Positions 1-7,269 of a stretch of DNA of 35,567 bases are shown piece by piece. The notes below the pieces were generated by a model that was not told the origin of the DNA, did no database searches, and was given only the letters and a program-made list of their open reading frames with translations. The position numbers were made by a program, and so were the translations under genes. The DNA is from Candidatus Uhrbacteria bacterium (GTDB taxonomy: Bacteria; Patescibacteriota; Patescibacteriia; UBA9934; GWF2-40-263): the NCBI GenBank assembly GCA_903843045.1, contig CAIMOJ010000046.1, positions 159,073 through 194,639 on the forward strand. Reading direction: 5' to 3'. Position 1 is the stretch's first letter. Every line of letters starts with the position of its first letter.

Positions 1-1262
1 CCGCTCCAGGCCATGCGCGCCATTCCGCCGGAGCGAACCCAGTCGAACAGCCACTCGCCCGTATACCGCGGATCGTTCTGCGACACGCCTCCGCCCATGT
101 ACTGCAGCCAGATGCGGTTGAACTCCTCCTGGCTCCCGATCGGCGGGGCCATGACGACCGCGATGCCGAGGCCTGTGTAGAACGATAGCTCGGACGGCTT
201 CGTCCAAAGGATGTCCGTCGTCGCGAGAATCTGGTTGAACTGCTCGAAGTATTCCTCGCGCGTATCGAACGTCGGAATGTTCAGCCAGGTGCCAAGCTCC
301 TTCTTCAGCCCGAGGCCGATCGCCGCTTCCGTGTAAAACTTCGCGACGTCCCTGCGGGTTCCCGCGACCAGGTTGAACCGGACCTCGTGCGTCGCGATCT
401 TTCGCTTCAGGCTCTCGAGGACTTGCACCCCAAGCTGTCTCTGGGCCCCGGCGCCTCCGACGGAATACGTGACGGTCAGCGGATGTGCCGCCTCGGAAAT
501 CTTGCATCGCATCGGCCCGAGCTCCGCCTTGAGCGTTCGCTGGTACCGCTCGTGAAAGATTCCTTCCGGGTCGAGATTGCACAGGCGCGCCGCGATCAGA
601 TCCTTGAGGATTTTCGAATCCGCTCCGCCGATCAGTTCCTTGGGCATCGGAAAGCCCGTGAGAAAGATATTCTCGGCCGGAACTCCGTACAGCTTCAGGC
701 GCTCAACGACGCGCCCGTTCGACGCGAAGTACTTGATCCGGCTCTTCTTCGGGTCGAGCGCGCACCAGGCCCGGCTGATATCCGCGTCCGTGGTAACGCA
801 GTAGATCTCGCCCGGATAGTCGAACGCATCCGCGAAGAACGCCGTCGCGAAAAAGGTCGTGACAAGCGGGACGGGATCCTTCGCGAGCGTGTCGATCAGG
901 TGCTTTCCCCAGCCCTTCGCGATCAGGCGGTACAGCGACTTCACCTGCATGTTCGGATCGGAAAGGTCGCGCCGCGGATAGAACGACGGGATCTCCTGCC
1001 AGCGGTCGAGCGCCTCGAACAGGAACGGGCCGATGACCGGCACCGGCTTCATGCGCGAGATCGCTTCGTACAGCTTGCGACTTTCCTTCCAAATCTTCTT
1101 ATCGTGAGCCGGAATGCCCTTGTACTCGTTCGCCGAGATCACCTCGCCTCCGGAAAGGTCGCGCAGCGCGAATGCCGCCCGGCTGTGGCCGTATCCCATG
1201 TTGACGTCCACCACCCACGCCTTCCGTCGCGTGTCGCCCTTGCCGTCGTGCGAATGTGTCAT
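1..1262 (-). CDS. GT-B-fold glycosyltransferase-like protein (MGDG synthase/MurG-like), partial
   Basis: An open frame of 420 codons starts at ATG 1262-1260 and runs off the left edge without a stop. Residues 23-30 (GYGHSRAA) match the N-terminal GxGHxxAA loop of MGDG synthase/MurG-type GT-B enzymes. Residues 266-274 (YSVGGAGAQ) look like the donor-domain glycine loop that opens the second Rossmann half. TKPSELSFYTGLG (about 354-366) resembles the conserved KPG...E segment of these enzymes. No signal peptide is visible, so it is probably cytosolic or peripheral to the membrane. The start lies 1 nt past the stop of the LOG-family gene, so the two are probably co-translated. The substrate cannot be read from sequence. 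The assignment rests on motifs only; a non-catalytic GT-B relative is possible. Confidence 0.7.
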   Translation of the reverse strand, partial: MTHSHDGKGDTRRKAWVVDVNMGYGHSRAAFALRDLSGGEVISANEYKGIPAHDKKIWKESRKLYEAISRMKPVPVIGPFLFEALDRWQEIPSFYPRRDLSDPNMQVKSLYRLIAKGWGKHLIDTLAKDPVPLVTTFFATAFFADAFDYPGEIYCVTTDADISRAWCALDPKKSRIKYFASNGRVVERLKLYGVPAENIFLTGFPMPKELIGGADSKILKDLIAARLCNLDPEGIFHERYQRTLKAELGPMRCKISEAAHPLTVTYSVGGAGAQRQLGVQVLESLKRKIATHEVRFNLVAGTRRDVAKFYTEAAIGLGLKKELGTWLNIPTFDTREEYFEQFNQILATTDILWTKPSELSFYTGLGIAVVMAPPIGSQEEFNRIWLQYMGGGVSQNDPRYTGEWLFDWVRSGGMARMAWS

Positions 1263-1263
1263 A

Positions 1264-2004
1264 TCAAAAGAAGGTTCGTTCCGACGACGTCTCGACGATC
1301 TTGAACGCGGCCTCCGCGCTGTCGACGATCACGTAGAGCTTCGTGTCCGCCACGGTCGCGACGCCGAACTTCCTCACGATGATCTCGTCAATGAACTTCA
1401 TCAGCGGCTCCCAAAATTCCTTCCCGACGCACACCATCGGTACGCGCTGGGCCTTCTTCGTCTGGATCAGGACGAGCATCTCGAAGAACTCGTCCATGGT
1501 CCCGAATCCGCCCGGAAAAAAGACGTACGCCTGGGCCGAGGCGGCCAGCATCACTTTGCGCGAAAAGAAATAGTGGAAACCCTTGCCATGCGTGATGTAT
1601 GGGTTCGCGCGCTGTTCCTTCGGCAGCTGAATGTTCAGGCCGACGGATACGCCGCCCTCCTCCATCGCGCCGCGATTGGCAGCCTCCATGATTCCCGGAC
1701 CTCCGCCGGTGACGACCGTGAACCCGCAGTCCGCGAGCATTTTTCCAAATTTCCGAGCCTCCTTGTACCACATGTCCGTCTCTGGCAATCGCGCCGATCC
1801 GAAGATCGTCACCTCGCGGTGAAACTCGGACAGAAACTGAAACCCCTCGACGAACTCCGCCATGATGCGGAAAATGCGCCAGGTAATCTCGTTGAGCGAC
1901 TCGGCCGGTGACTTCCGGTCCTTTTCCTCCGACGGGGTCAGCGGCATGCGACAGGTCCGCGGCGTCGGCGCGGCGGGCTTCTTTGATTTCTTGAGGATGG
2001 GCAT
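1264..2004 (-). CDS. LOG-family (TIGR00730) Rossmann-fold protein, putative nucleoside 5'-monophosphate phosphoribohydrolase
   Basis: Protein of 246 aa. Both LOG signatures are present: GGGPGIMEAANRGA (from about residue 100) and PGGFGTMDE (about 164-172). In characterised members these form the nucleotide pocket that cleaves cytokinin riboside or AMP-type monophosphates. The family is common in bacteria, often with unknown physiological substrate. I chose ATG 2004 over the in-frame GTG at 2013 because an extended -10 (TGATATACT) ends 9 nt before this ATG, matching other genes in the window. That -10 begins immediately after the stop of the upstream nuclease gene. The N-terminal 40 residues are lysine/proline-rich and probably disordered. 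Its stop is followed 1 nt later by the GT-B-like gene. Confidence 0.88.
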   Translation of the reverse strand: MPILKKSKKPAAPTPRTCRMPLTPSEEKDRKSPAESLNEITWRIFRIMAEFVEGFQFLSEFHREVTIFGSARLPETDMWYKEARKFGKMLADCGFTVVTGGGPGIMEAANRGAMEEGGVSVGLNIQLPKEQRANPYITHGKGFHYFFSRKVMLAASAQAYVFFPGGFGTMDEFFEMLVLIQTKKAQRVPMVCVGKEFWEPLMKFIDEIIVRKFGVATVADTKLYVIVDSAEAAFKIVETSSERTFF

Positions 2005-2013
2005 AGTACGCAC

Positions 2014-2019
2014 AGTATA
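2014..2019 (-). promoter_or_regulatory. -10 element for the LOG-family gene (leaderless)
   Basis: Minus-strand TATACT preceded by TG (extended -10), with 9 nt to ATG 2004. A start site about 7 nt after the box would leave almost no leader. It abuts the stop codon of the upstream nuclease gene at 2020. Confidence 0.6.
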
Positions 2020-3465
2020 TCACTTTCCAACGGTCCGTAACCATTTGTCCAGGCACGCCGTCGCCAGCACGTCGTCCTCGTTATAATCGATCACGTCCTG
2101 GAGGATCCGCCGGTCCTTCGTCTCCAGCCATTCCTCGTACCAGAAGATGCTCTGCGCGCCGCCAGCCTTCTTGCTGCGCCATTTAAAGTTCAGAAACTTG
2201 GACTTGGCAATATCCTTGATCGAGTAGAAATAGAGCGGGAAGATCACGCTTTCGCGGACAATCGCGAGAAGGTCGACGTACTGCGAGGCGAAGTATTCGA
2301 ACGCGGGCGACGATCCGTGTTCCTTTGCGAGCCGCAGGGTCTGGGCGCGCTCGTAGTCGGCATAGTGGTAGACCTTGAACGTCCCGGGCTTCAGCGTCGC
2401 GGTCCAGTCGACGAACTCGCGCCACATGCGAGCCTCGTGCTCGGGCTTTTCGGCGAGAAAATACTCGTATCTCGGCTTTCCGTCTCCTTCGATCCAGAAA
2501 CCAAACAGATACTGGACGTCGAGCAGCGGATCGCCCTCGATGTCGAAGTAGATCCGAATCGACGCGTCCGGGATGGCCGGCTTCTTAAGCCAGTGCAGGC
2601 TGTTCGTGGCAAGCGACTGCGCCTGGAGCTTGATTCGGTCGAGCTCGGCGGGCGAGCAGTGCGGAATCTTCGGGAGGCGCGCGACGACCATCTTGGCAGC
2701 GTCCGCAACCGTCTCGATCCCGGCCTTCCGGAGCGCCGGATGCGCGCGGGCATCGAGGTCGTAGATGAGCGCGATGTCGTTCGCCTCCTCCGCGGACCGG
2801 ATGCATTCCTTGAACCACGGCGAGTGCTTGCACTTGCTTGCAAGTCGAAGCGGAGGCTTCTTGCCGTTTAGGACTTCGACGATTTCCCTGGTGATTTTCT
2901 TCGCCTTGACAAGGTGTTCCGACCCGGGTGCGAACGCGATTCGCTCATGGTCGACGTTGATGATCGCCGTCTCCCTCGGACGCACTCCCTGGATTTCCTC
3001 TAGGATTTTCGCGTAAAAGGTCAGCTGGAGCTGTTGCTCCTTGTGGATGGAATGCGACGATTTGATATCCACAGGGACGTAGAAGTGCGGGCCAAGTTTG
3101 GACTTCCCTTTCCGTTTCTCTAACAAATCCGGCCGTCCGCGCCAAAGCACCCCATCAACCTTCGCCTCGACCGATCCCTGGTAGATCGTCAGCACACCCT
3201 GGCGCATCAGCTCGACCGTTTTCGCAAACGCCTTCGCCTGATCCTTCGCGGTCACTTCGACAAACGCCGTCCCCTCGACCCCTTTGACCCCCCTGATCCC
3301 CTCGACATATTCCTCCTCATGCATCACCCCCTGCTCCAGCAGCTTCTCCGCAAGCGCCGCGGGCTTTTCCTTGCGCGATTGGTCGCCAAAATGGTCGTAC
3401 CAGATCCAGTGCGGACAGGTTGCATACTGGTAGAACAGCGATGGGGTGACAATCGGGAGGGACAT
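2020..3465 (-). CDS. TM0106-family RecB-like nuclease (PD-(D/E)XK plus RNase H-like domain)
   Basis: Protein of 481 aa. The N-terminal half carries a PD-(D/E)XK core: GRPDLLEK (110-117), then VPVDIKSS with D133 and K135. The C-terminal half has an RNase H-like/YprB-type exonuclease fold: YFDIEGDP (about 306-313) and YNEDDVLAT near the end. This two-domain order matches the TM0106 (TIGR03491) family, whose role is presumed to be DNA repair or processing. Cysteines at 17 and in KCKHSPWFKEC (about 210-220) are placed as in Cas4/AddB-like Fe-S nucleases, but I count only three good candidates, so a cluster is uncertain. Residues 54-65 are a VxG tripeptide repeat encoded by a 9-bp tandem repeat. 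No Shine-Dalgarno is evident at ATG 3465. Confidence 0.82.
   Translation of the reverse strand: MSLPIVTPSLFYQYATCPHWIWYDHFGDQSRKEKPAALAEKLLEQGVMHEEEYVEGIRGVKGVEGTAFVEVTAKDQAKAFAKTVELMRQGVLTIYQGSVEAKVDGVLWRGRPDLLEKRKGKSKLGPHFYVPVDIKSSHSIHKEQQLQLTFYAKILEEIQGVRPRETAIINVDHERIAFAPGSEHLVKAKKITREIVEVLNGKKPPLRLASKCKHSPWFKECIRSAEEANDIALIYDLDARAHPALRKAGIETVADAAKMVVARLPKIPHCSPAELDRIKLQAQSLATNSLHWLKKPAIPDASIRIYFDIEGDPLLDVQYLFGFWIEGDGKPRYEYFLAEKPEHEARMWREFVDWTATLKPGTFKVYHYADYERAQTLRLAKEHGSSPAFEYFASQYVDLLAIVRESVIFPLYFYSIKDIAKSKFLNFKWRSKKAGGAQSIFWYEEWLETKDRRILQDVIDYNEDDVLATACLDKWLRTVGK
3271..3306. repeat. Four copies of a 9-bp tandem repeat inside the RecB-like nuclease gene
   Basis: On the plus strand the units are CCCCTCGAC, CCCTTTGAC, CCCCCTGAT and CCCCTCGAC. 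On the gene strand they encode VEG-IRG-VKG-VEG. The period is a multiple of 3, so copy-number change would keep the frame. Confidence 0.85.
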
Positions 3466-3495
3466 GTGCTGGTAGTTTGTCGTTTGGCGAGACGA

Positions 3496-4008
3496 CTAAG
3501 GCTGGACGGCGCCGGTCTCAGGCTCAGCGCCGGCGCGGGCCGCAAAGCTCATGAGGGCGACGTTTCCGTCGGCGTCGGCAAGCTCCGTGCCGTCCTTCGA
3601 CAGGAGGATGGCGTAATAAATTTCCCCGCCGCGCAGCGGCGTACTCGTCACAACCGTCAGGTGCTCGCCTCCGCCGGCCGAAAGCAACGCCGACCGTCCG
3701 ATTTCCTTCCCGGGATGTCCTCCCTCGCTGTCGTAGACCGCGACGAAGCCCGCATCCTTCATGACGGCGAACCCAATCGCGACCTCGGACGATCCGTCGG
3801 CCTGGTCCTCGACGTAGACCGCGCTCGTTCCCGCCGCAAGCATTCCTTGGAACGTCTGCTGTCGCGGCGTCGGCTGGGCGCCGAGAGACTGCGTGAGCGC
3901 CTGGTTCGTCCCGTCAACCCACTCATGCCGCGTCGACCACAAGATCGTCGCCGCGACCGCGATGGCCGCAACGACGATCAGGCCCGGGATGATCCAGACA
4001 CGCTTCAT
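3496..4008 (-). CDS. Membrane-anchored DUF7282-domain protein
   Basis: Protein of 170 aa with one N-terminal transmembrane segment (about residues 5-24, after MKR). The rest is probably outside the membrane. Residues from about 63 to 145 (VYVEDQ... GFVAVYDSEGG... GEIYYAILLSKDG) follow the pattern I know from DUF7282 domains: a beta-sandwich with a V-x-DQ start and a Gly-Phe-Val-x-Val core. Function is unknown. The start ATG lies 6 nt after the stop of the coiled-coil gene, so the two form a pair. The C-terminus (ARAGAEPETGAVQP) is low-complexity. Confidence 0.7.
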   Translation of the reverse strand: MKRVWIIPGLIVVAAIAVAATILWSTRHEWVDGTNQALTQSLGAQPTPRQQTFQGMLAAGTSAVYVEDQADGSSEVAIGFAVMKDAGFVAVYDSEGGHPGKEIGRSALLSAGGGEHLTVVTSTPLRGGEIYYAILLSKDGTELADADGNVALMSFAARAGAEPETGAVQP

Positions 4009-4014
4009 AGGCGA

Positions 4015-4395
4015 TTATTCGTCTTTCTTCGCGCCGCCGTCGTCCTTCTTGAACGCGACCTTGATCAGCGGGAGGTAGGTGTTCTCGTACTTGTCCTTCA
4101 GCTCGACGGACTTGTTGCTCATGATGAGGCTGAGCGCCATGTCGCTCATCAGCTCCTCGCTCGCCTTGATTTCCTCGTCGAGGTCGTCGATGCGCTGCGC
4201 GTCCTTCGGCGCGGCCTCCCTCACATGGCCCTCGATCTGCGACTTCTCGGTCTTCAGGACCAGAATCTCCTCGATGAGCTCCGCATGCCTGGGCTGGTGC
4301 GTCAGTTCGTCCTTGAGCACCTGCTTGAGCTTTTTGCGCTCTTCCTTCATTTCGCGGAGTTCGTTGTGGAGTTCCTGAAGACGGGCGAGAGACAT
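4015..4395 (-). CDS. Small charged coiled-coil protein, function unknown
   Basis: Protein of 126 aa, strongly helical and charged. Residues 1-45 carry a heptad-like pattern (LARLQELHNELREMKEERKK), a second helical stretch spans about 62-95, and the C-terminus is a lysine/aspartate tail. No signal peptide, membrane segment or catalytic motif is visible. It is the first gene of a pair with the DUF7282 protein. The upstream 45 nt contain GGTCAAA-type repeats rather than a clear promoter. I do not recognise a family. Start at ATG 4395 begins the helical pattern directly. Confidence 0.65.
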   Translation of the reverse strand: MSLARLQELHNELREMKEERKKLKQVLKDELTHQPRHAELIEEILVLKTEKSQIEGHVREAAPKDAQRIDDLDEEIKASEELMSDMALSLIMSNKSVELKDKYENTYLPLIKVAFKKDDGGAKKDE

Positions 4396-4404
4396 AGTGG
4401 AAAC

Positions 4405-4438
4405 AGGTCAAAAGTAAAAGGTCAAAGGTCAAAAGGAC
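4405..4438. repeat. GGTCAAA(A)-type short tandem repeats between the coiled-coil gene and rpmB
   Basis: Three near-copies of GGTCAAA(A) separated by 0-8 nt lie in the divergent intergenic region. No coding potential is visible. They may be part of a low-complexity repeat family also seen inside genes of this window. Confidence 0.6.
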
Positions 4439-4476
4439 ACATTTGAACTCCGAAAGTTTACCATTTTCCACACCCC

Positions 4477-4505
4477 TTGCCAACGATCCGCTACCTGTGT
4501 ATAAT
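4477..4505 (+). promoter_or_regulatory. Sigma70-type promoter of rpmB
   Basis: -35 TTGCCA (4477-4482), a 17-bp spacer, then a consensus -10 TATAAT (4500-4505). The ATG at 4524 lies 18 nt downstream, giving a short leader of about 12 nt. Confidence 0.8.
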
Positions 4506-4523
4506 CCTCCCGAACTCAAAAAT

Positions 4524-4754
4524 ATGGCTCAAACTTGCATTGTAACCGGAAAAAAGACGACAACGGGCAACAACGTGTCTCACTCCAACGTGAAGACGAA
4601 GCGCCGCCTGTATCCGAACCTGTCCAAGCGCCGCATTCTCAACCCGGCAACGGGAACGATGATGACGGTGTCCATCACGGCGCGCGGCATGCGCACCCTG
4701 AAGAAGTGGCAGAGCGAGGGAAAGATGTACGATCTCACCAAGCTGAACGCCTAA
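4524..4754 (+). CDS. rpmB: Large ribosomal subunit protein bL28
   Basis: Protein of 76 aa, normal length for bL28. The N-terminus MAQTCIVTGKK, then NNVSHSNVKTKRR and PNLSKRRIL, are the family signature. The protein is basic throughout, as expected for an rRNA-binding protein of the 50S subunit. I start at ATG 4524, not the in-frame ATG at 4443, because the extra 27 residues are not bL28-like and the promoter -10 lies between the two. The gene stands alone, with its own consensus promoter and a terminator immediately downstream. The zinc-type CxxC pair found in some bL28 proteins is absent; only C5 is present. Confidence 0.96.
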   Translation: MAQTCIVTGKKTTTGNNVSHSNVKTKRRLYPNLSKRRILNPATGTMMTVSITARGMRTLKKWQSEGKMYDLTKLNA

Positions 4755-4756
4755 GC

Positions 4757-4781
4757 AAAAACGCCCTTCGGGGCGTTTTTT
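4757..4781. terminator. Bidirectional Rho-independent terminator between rpmB and hflX
   Basis: Stem ACGCCC (4761-4766), loop TTCG, stem GGGCGT (4771-4776), flanked by AAAA on one side and a T-run on the other. It can act on both converging genes. Confidence 0.88.
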
Positions 4782-4796
4782 CGTTGGTCGCGACGA

Positions 4797-5915
4797 CTAG
4801 GGAAACAGGGCCTTCTCGATCCGCGCGGTCAGCTCGTCCATCCCAACGCCCGTCGCGGCCGACACGACAAGTCCCCTCTCCTTCAAAAGGAGAGGACGGG
4901 TGAGGCCTATGACCTTGCGCTTCGACAAACGATCCGCCTTGTTCCAGACGACGACCCTCGGAATCTTATCCGCGCCGATCTTGCCGAGCACGTCCTCCAC
5001 GACTTCCATGTGCTTCGCGGCGTTCTTGTCGGACGCGTCGACGACGTGGAGCAAGAGGTCCGCGTGGACCGCCTCTGAGAGGGTCGACGCGAATGCCTGG
5101 ATGAGCTCGGGCGGAAGGTCGCGAATGAACCCGATGGTATCCGAGATAAGAACCGTCTTCATGAGCTTCGGGAGGTACAGCGACCCGACGCGCGTATCGA
5201 GCGTGGCGAACAGCTCGTTGGCAGCGTATTCCTTTCGACCCGTAAGCGCGTTCAGAAGGGTCGTCTTCCCTGCGTTCGTATATCCGACGATCGCGACGGT
5301 CTTGAGCCCCTTGCGCGACCGATTCGCCCGCTGGAGATCGCGGCTCGTCTGATACGTCTTCAGCTTGTCCTTCACCGTGCGCTCGCGTTCCTTCAAATGG
5401 CGCTTCATGATCTCCGTGTTCGTCTCGCCCTGTCCGAGAGTCCCGATGCCGCCGCCCTGGCGCGACAGCTCCATCCCCATGCCGTAGATGCGCGGCCCCA
5501 TGTGGCCGATGGACGCAAGCTCGATCTCCAGCTTCGCTTCGGCGTTGTTCGCGTGCTTTCCAAAGATCTTCAGGATCAGGTCCATCCGGTCCCATACCTG
5601 CATCCCGGCCTTTCCGAGGCGTTCCGACAGCTCGTACATCTGGCGCGGCTTCAGCCGATCGTTGATAATCAAAAGCTTGGCCCCGACGGCAGGACCTTCG
5701 ACGGCCAGCTCCTCGACCTTCCCAGGCCCGATAAACATCTTCGGGTGCGGGTGCAGGCGACGCTGGTATTTCTTCACGACGACGATTCCCCCGTACGTGT
5801 TCGTCAGCTCCTCCAGCTCGGCAAGCCGCTCCAAGCTCTGCTTGGGCGTCATCCGCTGCGGAATCACGTCGATGAGGATTGTCTTTGTTTTCTGGCTTTC
5901 GGATTGGGTGGACAT
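4797..5915 (-). CDS. hflX: Ribosome-associated GTPase HflX
   Basis: Protein of 372 aa. The N-terminal HflX domain carries the conserved glycine-rich segment (MELSRQGGGIGTLGQGETN), followed by a coiled region and a GTPase domain. GTPase motifs visible are G1 GYTNAGKTTLLNAL, G2 FATLDTR, G3 DTIGF and G4 NKAD. HflX binds 50S/70S ribosomes and splits or rescues stalled ones. I start at ATG 5915 (MSTQSE); the longer frame's first 23 residues precede a -10 box located 9 nt before this ATG. Near the C-terminus, residues LTRPLLLKERGLVV are encoded by a palindromic repeat also found in the S8 protease gene, apparently a tolerated insertion just after the NKAD region. Confidence 0.95.
   Translation of the reverse strand: MSTQSESQKTKTILIDVIPQRMTPKQSLERLAELEELTNTYGGIVVVKKYQRRLHPHPKMFIGPGKVEELAVEGPAVGAKLLIINDRLKPRQMYELSERLGKAGMQVWDRMDLILKIFGKHANNAEAKLEIELASIGHMGPRIYGMGMELSRQGGGIGTLGQGETNTEIMKRHLKERERTVKDKLKTYQTSRDLQRANRSRKGLKTVAIVGYTNAGKTTLLNALTGRKEYAANELFATLDTRVGSLYLPKLMKTVLISDTIGFIRDLPPELIQAFASTLSEAVHADLLLHVVDASDKNAAKHMEVVEDVLGKIGADKIPRVVVWNKADRLSKRKVIGLTRPLLLKERGLVVSAATGVGMDELTARIEKALFP
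4872..4905. repeat. Palindromic repeat element inserted in frame in hflX
   Basis: The core stem is CCTCTCCTT (4875-4883), loop CAA, stem AAGGAGAGG (4887-4895), followed by ACGGGTGAGG. A near-identical element, inverted relative to the gene, occurs at 33881-33916 inside the S8 protease gene. Confidence 0.85.
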
Positions 5916-5924
5916 AGTGTTCGC

Positions 5925-5930
5925 AGTATA
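5925..5930 (-). promoter_or_regulatory. -10 element of hflX (leaderless)
   Basis: Minus-strand TATACT followed by exactly 9 nt and then ATG 5915. No convincing -35 is visible. It lies just downstream of the terminator of the HU gene. Confidence 0.6.
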
Positions 5931-5944
5931 TCCGAACGCCAGCC

Positions 5945-5977
5945 AAAACAAAACCGGTCCGACGAACGTCGGACCGG
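5945..5977 (-). terminator. Rho-independent terminator of the HU gene
   Basis: A perfect 10-bp stem CCGGTCCGAC / GTCGGACCGG with a 4-nt loop (5954-5977). On the minus strand it is followed by TTTTGTTTT (5953-5945). Confidence 0.92.
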
Positions 5978-5991
5978 CTTGCAATCTCTCT

Positions 5992-6273
5992 TTAAAGCAA
6001 CGCGTCCTTGCACTGCTTGGCGACGCGGAACTTGACGACGGTCTTGGCCGGGATCTGGATGGTCTCGCCGGTGGCCGGGTTGCGGCCCTGGCGGGCGGCG
6101 CGGGCGACCTTCACCAGCTTGCCGAAGCCCGGGAGAACGAACTCTCCGGCGGTCTTGGTCTGCTTATAGGCGAGCTCGGTGAGCTTGTCCATGAACATGC
6201 CAACGTCCTTCTTGGCCATTCCGGTTGCGTCCGCGAGGGCTGCCAGCGTCTGGCTCTTTGTCATCTTTGCCAT
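5992..6273 (-). CDS. HU-family DNA-binding protein
   Basis: Protein of 93 aa, the usual HU length. It has the N-terminal helical dimerisation region, then GFGKLVKVARAARQGRNPATGETIQIPAKTV, which contains the GRNPxTGE DNA-binding arm signature. The protein is basic and acts as a nucleoid architectural dimer. It is a single-gene unit: a strong terminator follows 15 nt after the stop, and its leader of roughly 50-60 nt contains a small hairpin (6287-6300) close to the ATG. HU versus IHF subunit cannot be separated by eye; HU is the default here. Confidence 0.95.
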   Translation of the reverse strand: MAKMTKSQTLAALADATGMAKKDVGMFMDKLTELAYKQTKTAGEFVLPGFGKLVKVARAARQGRNPATGETIQIPAKTVVKFRVAKQCKDALL

Positions 6274-6286
6274 AGTGTGTGATCCC

Positions 6287-6300
6287 GGCGGAAGTCCGCC
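6287..6300. repeat. Small inverted repeat in the HU leader
   Basis: GGCGGA and its complement TCCGCC separated by 2 nt, 13 nt upstream of the HU ATG. It could fold in the mRNA leader close to the start codon. Confidence 0.5.
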
Positions 6301-6366
6301 TGTGGAAAACTTAGAGATTTACAGGGGTATCTTAGCACGGGTTCAAATATATGGCTATATCATTGG

Positions 6367-6744
6367 TCAAGAACCACTGTGGGCAAACCAGGTGCGCGCC
6401 GTTTCGAGATCCTTTGAGATCAGCGCGGTCATCTGCTCCGTGCTCTCCCACGGAATGAGGTCGCGCATCTTGCTTATCAGGCGCACCGACAGTAGCTTTC
6501 CACTTAAATCCCTGCAAATATCGAGCAAATGCACCTCCAGCTTCAAATTATTACCTGTGCGCCCGTCGTTGACGCACACGAGCGATGGAAAGGTTGCCCC
6601 CTCCAGAATCGTCTCGGCCACGTATACGCCGAGGGCTGGAATGATCACCCCCTGTTCAACCGCGAGATTGGCAGTTGGACAACCCAGTCCCGTGGCAATG
6701 CCTTCGCCGCGTTCGACGCGTCCCGTGAGAAGAAGAGGTGACAT
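6367..6744 (-). CDS. Stand-alone riboflavin kinase domain protein
   Basis: Protein of 125 aa matching only the C-terminal riboflavin kinase half of RibF. Visible motifs are GRVERGEGIATGLGCPTANL (ATP/flavin loop with the PTAN signature), PALGVYVAE and NDGRTGNN followed by LEVHLLD, which holds the usual catalytic Glu. It would phosphorylate riboflavin to FMN. The FAD synthetase (nucleotidyltransferase) half is absent from this polypeptide. I start at ATG 6744 rather than 6753 because a -35/-10 pair ends 8 nt before it; the -10 overlaps the 6753 ATG. The gene follows the Nudix gene but has its own promoter. Confidence 0.88.
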   Translation of the reverse strand: MSPLLLTGRVERGEGIATGLGCPTANLAVEQGVIIPALGVYVAETILEGATFPSLVCVNDGRTGNNLKLEVHLLDICRDLSGKLLSVRLISKMRDLIPWESTEQMTALISKDLETARTWFAHSGS

Positions 6745-6752
6745 ATGGGTCA

Positions 6753-6780
6753 AGGATACTCAATGCCGGGAATTTGGCAA
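6753..6780 (-). promoter_or_regulatory. Promoter of the riboflavin kinase gene (leaderless)
   Basis: On the minus strand, -35 TTGCCA, a 16-bp spacer, -10 TATCCT (6758-6753), then 8 nt to ATG 6744. The -35 and spacer lie inside the 3' end of the Nudix gene. Confidence 0.65.
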
Positions 6781-7269
6781 GACATATTCGAGGGCGCGCT
6801 TCAGAATCGGAATCATGTCCGCGTAGCTCGACTCGGCAAGGAGATTGCCCGGAAGGACCCACTTCGCCTCGTAGGCGTGCTCAGCCGGATCGGGATGGAG
6901 CTCGGCGTCGGGAGTGGTCTCGAACAGGAAATAATGGATGTCCTTGTGGATCAGCGCGTCTTTTTTTTCAAACCGGTCGCGAAACCAAATGTCGATCTTG
7001 CCGAGCGGCTCAAGCAGCCGGATCTCGGAAAGTCCGAGCTCCTCGAGCGTCTCACGCGCCGCGGCCTCCTCCATAGATTCGCCATGCTCGACATGCCCCT
7101 TGGGGAATGCCCACTTACCGTAGGAATCCATCATCATGGCAAACTCAAGCTTACCGCCGGTTCGGCGAAAGATGATCCCTCCGGCCGAAACCTCACGCTC
7201 AATGCGCCGCTGCTTTGGGCGCGCGGAGGATTTCAAGGGCCTTTTCTTTTTGCGGATCGCGTTTGGCAT
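6760..7269 (-). CDS. Nudix hydrolase
   Basis: Protein of 169 aa. A complete Nudix box occupies about residues 58-80 (G...GE...REtlEELGL), giving the Mg-binding RE..EE core. Residues 1-22 are basic and probably disordered; the domain starts at REVSAGGIIFRR. The enzyme would cleave a nucleoside diphosphate linked to another moiety; the size and GHVEHGES loop resemble diadenosine polyphosphate or 8-oxo-dGTP-type hydrolases, but the substrate is not determinable. The ATG at 7269 lies 71 nt inside the 3' end of the S41 protease gene, a long overlap. No alternative ATG lies before the domain, so either the overlap is real or a non-standard start is used. Confidence 0.88.
   Translation of the reverse strand: MPNAIRKKKRPLKSSARPKQRRIEREVSAGGIIFRRTGGKLEFAMMMDSYGKWAFPKGHVEHGESMEEAAARETLEELGLSEIRLLEPLGKIDIWFRDRFEKKDALIHKDIHYFLFETTPDAELHPDPAEHAYEAKWVLPGNLLAESSYADMIPILKRALEYVLPNSRH

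Noticed and set aside
387-1304. Long plus-strand open frame opposite the GT-B-like gene
   Set aside because: Arginine/leucine-rich shadow frame typical of GC-rich DNA; the minus strand encodes a recognisable protein over the same bases. Many similar frames across the window were dropped for the same reason.
3892-4008. Signal peptide with cleavage in the DUF7282 protein
   Set aside because: The hydrophobic stretch is followed by LWSTRHEW without a good cleavage site; an uncleaved anchor is more likely.
6330-6360. tRNA-like T-arm (GGTTCAAAT)
   Set aside because: The flanking bases do not form a T-stem, acceptor stem or anticodon arm; it is the intergenic leader of the HU gene.
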